Shown here: piece by piece, positions 51,061 to 62,151 of the stretch | Layout of the letters: every line of letters starts with the position of its first letter | How positions within the stretch are numbered: position 1 is the first letter of the stretch | Source: Alnus glutinosa | Lineage: Eukaryota; Streptophyta; Magnoliopsida; Fagales; Betulaceae | DNA length: 64,000 nt | Direction: 5' to 3' | NCBI RefSeq assembly: GCF_958979055.1 | Contig: NC_084888.1 | Location: 3,986,001-4,050,000, forward strand | The notes under the pieces: generated by a model | Database searches by the model: none | The model's input: the letters and a program-made list of their open reading frames with translations, nothing else | Told to the model about the DNA's origin: nothing | Made by a program: the position numbers and the translations under genes

Positions 51061-51303
51061 CTTGATGAATTTGATCATGAGGGAAAGGAGAATACAGATG
51101 CACAAAGTGCAACGGAAACGAGGGTGGACACGGTGGAGTACTGGTCTTCACCAGGACACAACCAAGAGGTGAGGAGCGTCCAGGTGATTCACCAGCCACA
51201 TTCCTCTGGAAATTCAAACACTAGTGGTGGTCTCTTGGCTGCTGCTGCTGTTGCTGCGGCAGCTACCCTTCAATCTGTCAAGGATGCTTCCTCTGGAAAA
51301 TAG
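51061..51303 (+). pseudogene. Unidentified coding-like fragment ending in a stop
   Basis: A plus-strand open frame of about 80 codons ends in TAG at 51301-51303. It includes ETRVDTVEYWSSPGHNQEV and, near its end, GGLLAAAAVAAAATLQSVK. It looks like the C terminus of a real protein, with Ala-rich and Ser/Gly-rich stretches. A stop at 51058-51060 closes the frame upstream, no initiating ATG precedes it and no good acceptor was found. It abuts the minus-strand fragment 50934-51056. The family is not recognised; a truncated gene copy is the likeliest reading. Confidence 0.4.
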
Positions 51304-51654
51304 CAGCACAAAATTACCCTCTTCATATTATGATATCAAAATCCCATCAGCAGGGTGCTTTCTTTTTCTTTTCCGTCAGTTTGATTCCACAAATTTCTAT
51401 ATGCCTCTGTCCCTAGAGAACCAAAGTTTTCTGTCACATTGATTAATCATGTTGCTGAATGTAAAAGCCTAATAGTAAGAGCTGTATCTACCAAATGTTG
51501 CCCAACGGAAATAGACTTTACAACTTTCATAGCCTTATACAGTTTTGCAAATAGGCTTAATTAAGCTAATCAAATTATGACCGATGGGAATTACAGTTTT
51601 GCAAACAGGCTTCCATATTGTAAGAGATATTTTTGGTGATGTAGAACAAGGGTT
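51304..51654. other. Intergenic, nothing recognised
   Basis: Short non-coding spacer between the orphan coding fragment and the palindromic MITE. Confidence 0.5.
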
Positions 51655-51841
51655 GTAATGCTACAAGTCACTCTTTTGTCATTTGTGTGCCTCTTAGCCC
51701 CCTTCTAGAATGATGTGACTTTTAAGATCACCATTGAGCTTGTGATTGATCACTATTGAATTTTAATTAAGTGACGATTTTAAAAGCCACATCATTTTTG
51801 GAAGGACACAAGAGTGACAAAAAAATAACTTCTAAAATTAC
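51655..51841. mobile_element. Palindromic MITE
   Basis: The left end GTAATGCTACAAGTCACTCT aligns without gaps to the reverse complement of the right end, GTAATTTTAGAAGTTATTTT. Pairing continues through TTTTGTCA and then AATGATGTG.CTTTTAA.ATC. The 187-bp element is nearly palindromic. A shorter copy lies at 26525-26604. Target duplication was not resolved. Confidence 0.7.
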
Positions 51842-54053
51842 TCCATCAAAGGGTCCATCAGAAGTGACTATTGTGGATGAAGAAGAGAATAAAACTTTAA
51901 ATGTCCGTGGCGATAGCAAGCAAAATTAGAGTTTTCTTTATTAATTAAATCAGTTTAGGATTTAGTTTTTTTAACTATCATATATTCATATGTACTAAAG
52001 ATGAAAAACAGTTTGGAAATACTTACTACTTACTAATCAAATCTGTACTAATAACAAATACTAAAAGTAAACACTTCAATGTAAAAAACTTGCTTTTCAA
52101 AATTTGCATGCGTAAGTAATATTGAAAATTCTGAAACTAAGCTGAAATACTAATTTGCTGAAATTTACTATTTAACCGCACTAGTCCTTCTCTTAGCGCT
52201 AATTTCGAACATATAACCTCGTTTGACCTAGGTTGTCAAATGTACTACCCCGTTCGACCTTGGGTTGTCGAGCATATAACCTCGCTTGACTTAGTTAGGG
52301 CTGTTCTTGCTTACTAAAAATAACACGTGTTTTCCTTTAATTGTTCTCTTTACTAATCTGAAATCGAAAATGAACACATATTTTCAAATTGTTTTTTTTT
52401 TAATTTATTATTATTATTACTGAAATTTCTCTTTAAAACTTTTATCTCAAAATTGCTCTTAGGACTAAACTCAATAACAACAAAACCATGCATAAGGGAT
52501 TTAAACATGGGCTCATATCACAACAAAAAGCTATTGCATGTTTTTCTACTACATAGTTCTAATGCAAGAAATAGGGCTAGGTATTGGTTAGATCGGTGTT
52601 GTAGACCCAATTTCGCCTACTGAATCGACAAAGTTAGTTAAATATTTTAATTAACCGAATTTATATCTATATATATATTAATTTCGACAATTTCGGTTAA
52701 TTCTATTATTTTGGTAAAGTTGGTTAATTGTCGGTCGGTGAAGTCAGTTAATTTTTAAGGGCCAAATCTCTTTTGGCCCAAATGAGTTGTTTCTGGGCCA
52801 AGCCTATTTTTATGGGTCAAATCCCAAATCGTTTTTTTTTTGGGGGGGGCTAAACAAATGTTTATTAGACATGTTTATAAGCACCTTTAACATATTCATT
52901 ATCTTAGATTATTAGAAATTGTCACTAATATAGACAAAATTAAATGAGAACCGATTAATATTGCTAGGACACTATCCTACCATACTTTGGCCTTTCTCTA
53001 GATAAAGATGATGATAACCATATGTTTAAGTTGGTTCGGTTCGATTCAATTAACCGATAAAATAAAAACTATATAGATTAATCGAACCAAACTAACGTCG
53101 GTATAAGCTTTTTATTTCGTCTACCGACAGCTAGAAGTCGGTAGAGGCGGTATGCGGTCGATGGCGGTTTGGTAACTGTCGGTAAATGGTAATCGGCTAT
53201 TTTGCCAACACCTAGCAAGAAACAAGTCAAAATTGGTGAGAAAATCAAAGCAAATCGAATTGGCTTGTTGCCAAATGTAGAAAACCTTATGAAATTGTTT
53301 GATTGCAGGAGACGCGCTCGAGACATTGTCAAGCTCTCTTTCCTGGTAGGCCACCGCTCGAGTGGTGATCGAGTGGTATCCTTTGGTAGAGGACCGGTCA
53401 AGGGCGTGTCAAGCGCTTGATCGAGCGGAATCCTCGAAGTGGTGCCTGCTCGAGTAACGTCGAGCACTCGATCGAGCACCTCTCTCGGATGTCGTTCATC
53501 ACCTAATTATATTCTCAATCCACCATTAGCAATGTCTACCTAAATTGCAGAGCCCCAAAATGACCAACAGAGAACGGACTAAATAGCTTAAATAGGATTG
53601 TTCTTTCGTTAAACCAATTCGAAGAGTGAGATACAAGTATAAAACCTCTAGCGCCCGCTACCTCCATATCTTTGCAATGATAAAGACTCTAAATTCCAAG
53701 GAGAAAAATATGAGAAGGGTTGCAAGCCTGTCAGAGGATTGGGACGTAGACATATTCTTTTACCCGCCCAACTTGTCCACTGACTGGACGGATATCCATT
53801 CCAAGGGTACACAGAATGTATGCCAATTGCCAAATGACAATGGAGGAACCACCGAAAGCTAAAACAAAGTTACTGTGCTTTATTCTTCTCCAATCTTCAT
53901 GGGAATCCTATTCTCTTTCAACTTTATGCCTCGGTCCTCGTATGATTCTTATTTCTTAGTGATTACTTAAGACACAAGCATATAGTTTTTCTTTTGCTTC
54001 TCAGCCCATTTGAAGACATAACTTGTATTTCCTCCTCACAAGCTTCTGTTCAG
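51842..54053. other. Repeat-rich intergenic upstream of the ARF gene
   Basis: No gene. Contains a 32-bp minisatellite (52206-52297), a stretch rich in GGTTAATT/TCGGTTAA words (52620-53160) typical of degenerate repeats, and a cluster of CTCGAG/GATCGAGC palindromes (53310-53480). Confidence 0.5.
52206..52297. repeat. 32-bp minisatellite, about 2.9 copies
   Basis: Copies at 52206-52237, 52238-52269 and 52270-52297 share ATATAACCTCG (diverged in copy 2) and TTGACCT.GGTTGTC. Confidence 0.7.
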
Positions 54054-54142
54054 GTAAAGAACTCTTCATAGATTGAGTTTGTTTGTGTCTGTCTATATAT
54101 AAAATATATCTAGTTTGGTCTTGATCAATTTACCCTTTTTAG
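54054..54142 (+). other. Probable 5' UTR intron of the ARF gene
   Basis: CAG|GTAAAG at 54053/54054 and a T-rich acceptor TTTTTAG ending at 54142, 17 bases before the ATG. Plant ARF genes often carry an intron in this position. No transcript evidence is available here. Confidence 0.5.
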
Positions 54143-54159
54143 CTGAAGCAGAGGCAGCA

Positions 54160-55957
54160 ATGGGTTTGGCAATTTCTCGATTCGTGAAGATGCTTTTTGC
54201 GAGGAAAGAAATGAGGATTCTTATGGTAGGTCTTGATGCTGCCGGAAAAACCACCATCCTCTACAAGCTGAAACTCGGAGAAATTGTTACCACCATTCCC
54301 ACTATTGGTACTCACTATTGTCTTATCATTCCCGCAGGATTTGATTAACTGCAGGTTCGGATCATCTGCTATAAGCCGATCCACAAATAGTCTTGTTCTT
54401 GTTTTTATGAATAAACAAACTTTTGGTTATTGGAAACATTTCAAACCATGAAACACGTAAACATGTTCATGATGACCTTTATGTTATCTGAATCTCTGTT
54501 AGATTCATTTTTTCTTCCAAAGACTTGGGGTATATACATGTGTTACCAAAAGATCAGCTAGTAGAAAAGAAAATTCAATAAAGCTGGTTATTACTACTTC
54601 TTTCTTCTGCTCTGTCAAAAAGAATTTCTCAGACATATGAACAGACATTTTTGGACCTCAATGATCAGCTATATCGAGTGAGAGAGCTTTTCAAGCTGTT
54701 ATCTTCCTACAAAAATCAGAAATGATATATATATGAAGATATTGATCAATGTTGGATTAACTTTTTATGTGCCAGGGTTCAATGTGGAAACTGTTGAATA
54801 CAAAAATGTTAGCTTTACCGTCTGGGATGTAGGAGGACAGGATAAGGTATGAAACATGATCATTTGAACTAAATCTAGTTTTCTTCAAATACCCAACAAT
54901 AAATATGACATTTTGCATTATCTTATATATGTTCTTGGAGGATTTATACAAGTTAGTGGTTCCACATAGTCAGTCAAGCTTAGCTAATCATGAAAGTTTG
55001 TTTTCTACTAATCTAGATTCGACCATTATGGAGACACTACTTTCAAAACACCCAGGGTCTTATCTTTGTGGTGGATAGTAATGACAGAGAAAGAATCTCA
55101 GAAGCCAGAGATGAGCTCCATCGGATGCTTAGTGAGGTGAATCTTTCTTCACGTACACTAGGCGAATTCATTTGCTCCTTCTGGTTTCTTACAGAATTTG
55201 CAGCAAAAGCTACTAGAATGAAATGGCCTTAAATTAACTTTGAGTTTGCCTTTCCTTGCTGCAGGATGAGCTTCGTGACGCAACTTTGCTTGTGTTTGCC
55301 AATAAGCAGGACCTTCCAAATGCCATGAGTGTCTCTGAAATCACAGATAAACTAAGCCTGCATTCACTCCGTCAGCGCCGATGGTACATATATTGTATTT
55401 CTTATTCATTAATCATTCATAATTCCATATATATCACATGTCACAAACTTATGAGTCTTCAATAAGTTTCTAAACCTATACAAAGAGTAACCAACAGAAT
55501 TGTTGAAGATGATATTATAGCTTTTAAGGAACTAAAATAGATAAATCTACTATATATCTAGTTATGATTTCCCTCACTTGTTTAATTGGTGCCATTGGAA
55601 ATTGACCGCTACAGGTGTTAAACATGTTGGGACATCGACACTCAACTTAAAAAGATTTATTTTTGGGTTTGGTTCGACTATGCTATATTAATCTCCGACA
55701 TCTTTTCATTGTAAGACTCAAATCTTTTTATACTCAAACGTACGTGTATATTCAGGTACATCCAAGCTGCAACTGCCACTTCTGGCCAAGGACTTTATGA
55801 AGGTCTTGATTGGCTATCCAGCAACGTCACTAGCAAGGCAAGATAATCCAGACTCTTTCTAAACTTTTTGTCCCACAAAAACTTTGATTGTACTGATTTC
55901 CTGATAGAGATATTCCCAGACCTATTCTTATTGTTTGTGTGTTTTTTACAGGCATAA
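54160..55957 (+). CDS. ARF1: ARF1-type small GTPase, 6 coding exons with GC-AG last intron
   Basis: Exons 54160-54307, 54776-54846, 55017-55136, 55265-55383, 55756-55837 and 55952-55957 give 181 residues, the standard ARF length ending in SKA. The last intron uses a GC donor (AAG|GCAAGA) and a normal AG acceptor. Without splicing, the frame would end SKAR at 55844-55846, one residue longer. Motifs: Gly2 for N-myristoylation, amphipathic N-terminal helix, P-loop GLDAAGKT, switch I PTIGFNVET, switch [18 protein letters not shown] and NKQD. ARFs recruit coat proteins to Golgi and endosomal membranes. The N terminus ([19 protein letters not shown]) and [12 protein letters not shown] differ from the very conserved plant ARFA1, so this is a diverged ARF1 paralog. 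A 5' UTR intron probably runs from 54054 to 54142. Confidence 0.93.
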
Positions 55958-57178
55958 CTTGAGAAGGTTGATGCACCTTTGTTTTAGAGCCATTACCGTA
56001 TCAATCCAGCGAGTCTGTAACTAAACTTGTGACTTTTACAAGTGAAAAGCATGAAATGGAAATGAACTCTACATACGTGTGTAATTTTTTGAATAGCTAT
56101 TGTAATCATACTATCATACGATTTGGTGTGATACCTCTCATTCTATGTTGGGGGCATTAATAGGAATAGTACGTGGTTCTAAAAGCAGATGTCATATGAT
56201 AGAAATGCCTAAGAGTCGGCTCTGGAGCGTGGTGGTGAGTTACGAAACCAATTTTTCCCAAGCAGACAGCAGTCGAAATCGGTGATGGTAGTCATTTATC
56301 TTTCAGCAGCTCCACTCACTTATCAATATTCAATAACTTAATACTATACTCATACATAAGTCGCCTCCTCTGTAACTCGACCACAAAGCCGCAACCCCTT
56401 TCCATTACATACTCGACGTGTTGCGTTAGATCTCATACCTGATGTGGTTGCTAGCTCTGATACCAAATGATATAAACTTTCAGTAGAATTCACCCTTAAA
56501 AACCGACTTACAAGATAAGGATGTCCAAAAGTTTATATACACATTATCAAGATTTTACTTAACCCATGTAGGATACTTAGGAACAAAACATTATAACTAA
56601 CAACAATTATATCCCACCAAAAGAAAGATAGAGAAAATTACAAACAGCAAAAAGGGGAAAAAAAATTCATTCAAAAATTTAAGAGCTTGTGATCAACAAC
56701 AAATGGACATGCTTAATGGCCTGTTTCACTACGGCACATTAATACCTTCTGGTTGGAGCATGGGAAGCTCCTCACTGTAACAAAAATTGGGATAGAATCC
56801 TCGATCTCCAGTTCAGAACCATTTTACAGTTTCGATTTTGCTTGGTTACATTTAACCTAGCTTTACAACAATGTCCATTTAATAAGTTTTATGGGTGCCT
56901 CTCTGTAACAATTTGTGTGTGTGTCGGAAACTCTGAGACAAATGTTCAGTTCCTCGTTAAACAGTGTCTTTATTATCTTTGGCTAACAGGCTGAGCACTT
57001 CAAACTTTCGAAGTATCTAGGAACTCATCTTTGCAGATCTTGGTGTTATGATATTTCGAACAGTAGCTGGGGATGTCAGTGAGCTTTATTTTCAATTTAA
57101 GGATTTCTAGCAGCAATTTGCTACTGTCACCAAAATGTATCGTATCCTCACCCATTTGCATGTTCTTTTTTTCTTTTC

Positions 57179-57211
<33 letters not shown>

Positions 57212-57830
57212 CATTTTTCATGTGAGGTAAAGGTCATTGATGAACAGTTAGTGTATTTCACAGGGTGAATTTGCAATTACAGAGACCCTCTCCCTCCCTC
57301 CCTCCCTCTCTCTCTCTCTCTTCTTTTTGTTTCTTTTTTGCCAGAATAGGTTGAGGGCTTTTTCCCTAATTTAGTTTTTTTTTTTAAAAAAATATCTCTA
57401 TAACTCTGTTAAAATCAATTTTTTACTCCTCAAAAAAGTTTTCGTTTTAGTTTTGCCCCTTTCTTAAAAATTTAGTTTCGCCATCGGTTGTCAGCTAAAT
57501 TTGCCTTATTTGCTAGATTTGTTTTTACTGCAATTTCATTACTGATCAATTATGCTGAGAGGCCTAGCCCTAAGCACAACCAACTTGGTCTTGGGTAATG
57601 AGAGAAGATTGAGTACAGATTAAAGTTTTTTGTGATCACAAAATAAGAATTTGAGTCTAGAGAAATGGTTGCCTCCTCCGGCTTATTATCCTAGGAGACC
57701 TTTCGGTAAGTGAGGCGACCGTTGTATTACTTGTCACTAAATCTGTGGTGAATGAGGACCTAAATAATATCATTATAAATGACGACTCTCGAACTGTTGT
57801 TTATGCCTTTTTTAACCTATATCTCTAGCT
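55958..57830. other. Intergenic, no gene
   Basis: ARF 3' UTR followed by AT-rich sequence. Low-complexity tracts at 57169-57212 (T-rich) and 57287-57320 (CCCT then CT repeats). No coding similarity recognised. Confidence 0.5.
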
Positions 57831-58729
57831 GGATTAGCAATTGGATCCTTTCATCTCCGAAGCTTGTGGGCTATTGAATCATATTCCATTATGGTCGTTT
57901 CATAAAATTCATCACAGTGCAAACTGGTTTGCGCATCATCTTGCTAAATATGCCACTTCTACTATTATTAGCGAAAGCATTCCAATTCCATCCTTGTTAG
58001 TGTAGACAATTATTCATCTCCCATAAATGTACAAATTATTTTGCTCCTACATATTTTCCTACCAATTGTTCACCGAATCGCCATACATAGACTCATAATC
58101 TAGATCACATTTGACCATATCTACAAGAAAAGAATCAAGTTCATATTCTACAGATTGTTTTGTTCCTATAAATTCTCCTACCGATTGTTCAACATATTAG
58201 ACTCATAATTCAAATCACATTTGACCGCATCTACAAGGAAATAATCAAGCTCATATTTTCACCGCATCTATAAGGAAAGAACAATTCAGTCATAATTGGA
58301 AACCAACTACTAAAGGCAATTCTCATATCTAAAATATTTGTAATCGTTGTAATCCCGTGATCCATGGAATCTCTATTCTCTCGTTATATATCTTTGCTCT
58401 ATTTAGTCGATTGGGTCTGTCGATACACAAAGAATTCTTCATTTCATTACAAACTCTTTCTTGATATTAGGACTGAGGTTTTGAATTCGAACATTGACTT
58501 TATAATTTATTTTTATACACGTTTCTATCAACTTAAAACTCTTGGAGTAATTGATGACTTAACATGGTACGAGAACAATCTGTCTACCGCCAATTATTGT
58601 AGTCTCTATTAGTGATTTAAACTCCCTTTTGGCTCTCCCTTTTTTGTCCTTTCCTTTTTCTTTTTTCTTTTTTTCCTTGTTTTCCTTTGTTTTGTTGGTT
58701 GTATTTGCTCAAAAAAAAAAAAAAAAAAA
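57831..58729 (+). mobile_element. LINE-type 3' remnant with RNase H fragment, internal duplication and poly-A
   Basis: Positions 57906-57990 translate as HKIHHSANWFAHHLAKYATS, the C-terminal helix region of LINE-type RNase H domains. Upstream frames are broken. A ~115-bp tandem duplication follows (58031-58282), then a pyrimidine-rich segment, and a run of 19 A at 58711-58729 that would be the element's tail. The link between the RNase H piece and the distant poly-A is inferred. Confidence 0.5.
58031..58282. repeat. Tandem duplication, about 2.2 copies, period 111-119 bp
   Basis: Copies begin at 58031 and 58150 and share TTTTG.TCCTA, TGTTCA, AGACTCATAAT and TCACATTTGACC. A partial third copy (CACCGCATCTATAAGGAAAG) follows at 58261-58282. 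Confidence 0.7.
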
Positions 58730-61700
58730 GGATTGGTTTCACTTGGAATAGTTATTTATTGTTTCCCCATTTCAGATTCACCATCAAAAGAAACAAGGGA
58801 GTACTATACTTTTGACAATTCCACCCATAAGACTTTCTTGCTGTTCTCAACCACTACTAGCTGTTCTCAACCACTTCTGAATTATGTTGTCTCACGTGTA
58901 CCACGTACTCTGGGGAGTTCTATCATCTCCATCTTTAATGTGTCCAGCGTCACTTATTTTGTTTCTATAAAGTAATATGATTAAAGAAGGCTAATTTTTT
59001 TAAGAAACAGAAAAAGAAAATCGCACCTAAAGGCAAAGCAAGTGAAGACAAAGAAGTAATACTAGACAGACAAAGATCTTCTTTTAATCACCATCCCACT
59101 ACGTTCCCAACTCCAATATTTGTTTCAATTTTTCACTGTTTAACCATCTAGATTAAAGTGCATTTCATCAAATTTCAAATTTTCACTGTAATCTACTCAT
59201 TACAGCTTAACTGCTCTACAATTCTTGATGCTTTTCAAGGAATTCCTGGGGTCATTAATGTGTAAATCATTTGCTTTTATCTCAGTTAATCAAGAGTAAC
59301 CTCTAACCTTAGTTTCTGCTTGAGGGGCTAAGATTCATGTCCCTCCATTTTAGACCATAAAATGAATGCTCTCCATTTCACTTGAAATTACGACGGGTAA
59401 TTTTTCACACATGTAAACCCGATACAAAATTAAAGGTTCGATCCGTCGAATTTGAATTTATCTATATAGTCTTATATCTATACTTCAACCCGACACAATA
59501 AGGGTTGGCAATTTTTGACAAGGCCTGAAAACCCGACATAAAACCAACACAAAATTAACAATTAGTATTGAGAGGTCTGACATATTTAATTAGATGAGAC
59601 ATGATAGAATTTACTTATATAGTTATATACTCATGCTTCAACACGACTAAAACTAGTAAAATCCCAAGATGATGCAGTGTAATGTGACCATGGCTCTGCC
59701 TCTCCTGCTAACCAAAAATTGTGGCTTTCGAAAATTTATACACTATTAACCAACCATAAGGTAATTTTTATTTTTTTTTTGTTTTGTTTTTCTTCCTTCA
59801 GGATCTTGGCGACTCGTTCGCCTTAACCACCCGGCCAAAGCAATAATTACTGACTATAAGACACATAATTGTGCATGCATGTTTCTAGGACCCGGCTGCG
59901 CCCCTTGCCTTGGGGACTTAATGATTGGTGAGACAATGGAGAAGGGTCATTTTCATAATGTGATGCATGCCATCTGGCTATTAATTGACTGGTATTATTA
60001 CTATTCCTACCTATTTCACTTATGAACTATGATTAATAATGATCTTTCACTCATGCCCTCCATCTCTAGCTGATATCTTAGCATGCACATTCAAAATGTT
60101 CAAAGAAATTTACTCAAAACTTCTAAAAACTACAACAAACGCTATAGAATTCAAAGCACAGCAGACATCACAAGATTCCAGCCACTGCCGACTGGGTTAA
60201 CCAGCTTAGCTGTTGCGTTGAAAATCTCCATCTCTCTCTCTCACACAGACACAGACACAGACACAGACACGCATGAATTATGATAATAAAAGACATAATA
60301 TCGTTAATCTATGCAAAACTATAACAAACTTTAAAGAGTAAAAGCTAAAGCAGAGCCGTAAGGCATCCCCACCAAATCAAAAAGTTACCCATCTATTCGA
60401 TGTCCACTCTCAAAATCTCCAATATTCTTCAACCTTTAATCTTTTCAGGTCTCTCGGTGGTTCAAAGTATCAAAACGCATCCAAAACACCTTTTTTTCTC
60501 CTGTCCTGGCTCTAGCGTTGTTCTTATACAAATTTCCTAGAACACTTTTTCCAATAAAAATTCATCCATAATGGACATCCCCACAAGATCTAAAGGTTAC
60601 CCAACTTCCCATACTTGTATTCTCAGCCTCCCTCCACCTTTTTTCTTTTCCAGGGTTGTTAGGTTCGAAGGATCAAAATGCAACAAAGAAATTCATGTCC
60701 TTTCTTGTTCCTTTCATGAATGAGGGTTTTCCTAAAATTTTCACTTCCATTATCACAAAAACTCATATCTTAAACGATAAAACACACAGCACGTCATTAT
60801 GGATACTTCAAAACTAGTCTACTCTGCTTGCAGAGAAAATTAAGAGTGTTAATTCCAAACTTAATTAGTGCCCTAGGCAGATGAGAAAATTTGTGGACAA
60901 GAAATTACAAAGACTTGCAGCAAAACCGGACTTCTAAGCGCATTCGCTTTCTCAATTGTCCTTTTAATTAACAATTCATATTTGAAATCTAAGATGCTAC
61001 ACCGCACACAATTCATATTAGGTTTAACAGGGTATTCCTAAGATAACAAATTAGGTTTAAAAAGATGCTATAGCAAAAATCAGGCAGGTTAAGATGAAAA
61101 ATTATTTATTTACCCATTAAAACTAAAATCAGGATTGCAAAATTAAAAATCGGATGACATTCTAGTTGTAGGGCTACAAATATTTGTCTACTGCTCAAGT
61201 CAAGCTTAGTAAATGGAAAACACAGTTTAAATGTTTTACTATCAAGCTTAGGTTTTGGACCAGTTATCCATACAGAAAAGATACCTTCTATATGTGAAGC
61301 ACAATATACAGAACACATTACTAGGAGTATAAATGGGCCAAGTATTTGTTAATTATATGTTATAGTTTAACACAACAGACATGTCTAGACTATTTTAAAG
61401 TGCTAGATTAGTTTTGTTTTGTAAATCTAGGCAGTTCTGGAAGAGATAGAGATGTTTTTAGAGCACAAGCAGATAGATAGTCAGCCAGCACTGACTTGGT
61501 TGTTGTTTACCAAGACTTTTGCCATTGAGTTTTACCTTTTTGAAAGAGCTCTCAAATCCAATTACCTAATCTAAAGAATATTTTAAAACAGAGTTACAGA
61601 ATTTCAATTGATCTATGCCCTTAAGTAATAGACCACTAAACAAGCACTATTCAGCTTTCACCTGCCTTTTTTTATTTTCCTGAAAGCTCTCAAGTAATCA

Positions 61701-62151
61701 GCGTGTCCAATTAAGAGAACAAACTAAAGACTTTTTGTTGCCTATCTCGATTAAGGTTCCACTACCACCAAAATTAATGAGATCAAATGGCAGGTAAAAA
61801 GCAATTTATGCAGATAAAGAGAGAGTCTTGGAATTATGTTATCTATACGCATGTGGTATTCAAATTATCTGAAAATGTAGTAAAAGAAAAACTAGGAGAT
61901 AACTCAGGTAAAGCAACACACTCACCTTTCTTTTTGTATTCTTAAAGCACCATCCCACCTCCGAACTTAAATCAGAAAACGGGGAAGTAAAATACGATCT
62001 CCATATTCATTATCATAGATTCAGCCAGAAATGCAATGATAAATCATGGAACACAACATAATTGCGCCTTAAAAAGAGATATTGCCAATAATATGTGAAA
62101 GAGAGAATGCATGATGCCAAGTTTAAGAGTAGACATTAAGACAAAGGAAGA
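58730..62151. other. Intergenic between the LINE remnant and CYCD3
   Basis: No gene. Includes a dispersed repeat-like stretch rich in CCCGACA words (59390-59660), an (ACAGAC)n microsatellite at 60244-60269 and a weak direct duplication with a 212-bp offset (from 60364 and 60576). The last few hundred bases hold the 3' UTR of the minus-strand cyclin. Confidence 0.5.
60244..60269. repeat. (ACAGAC)n microsatellite
   Basis: About four to five hexamer units directly after a CTCTCT run. Confidence 0.85.

Noticed and set aside
54115-54159. Upstream extension of the ARF frame (15 codons)
   Set aside because: There is no ATG in the extension, a likely UTR intron acceptor lies inside it, and ARF proteins need Gly2 directly after the Met at 54160.
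57000-57221. Minus-strand frame beginning with a poly-lysine run
   Set aside because: The start is a translated poly-T tract and the rest has no similarity to known proteins.
58364-58612. Plus-strand 82-codon open frame
   Set aside because: AT-rich composition with no motif, within a decayed retroelement region.
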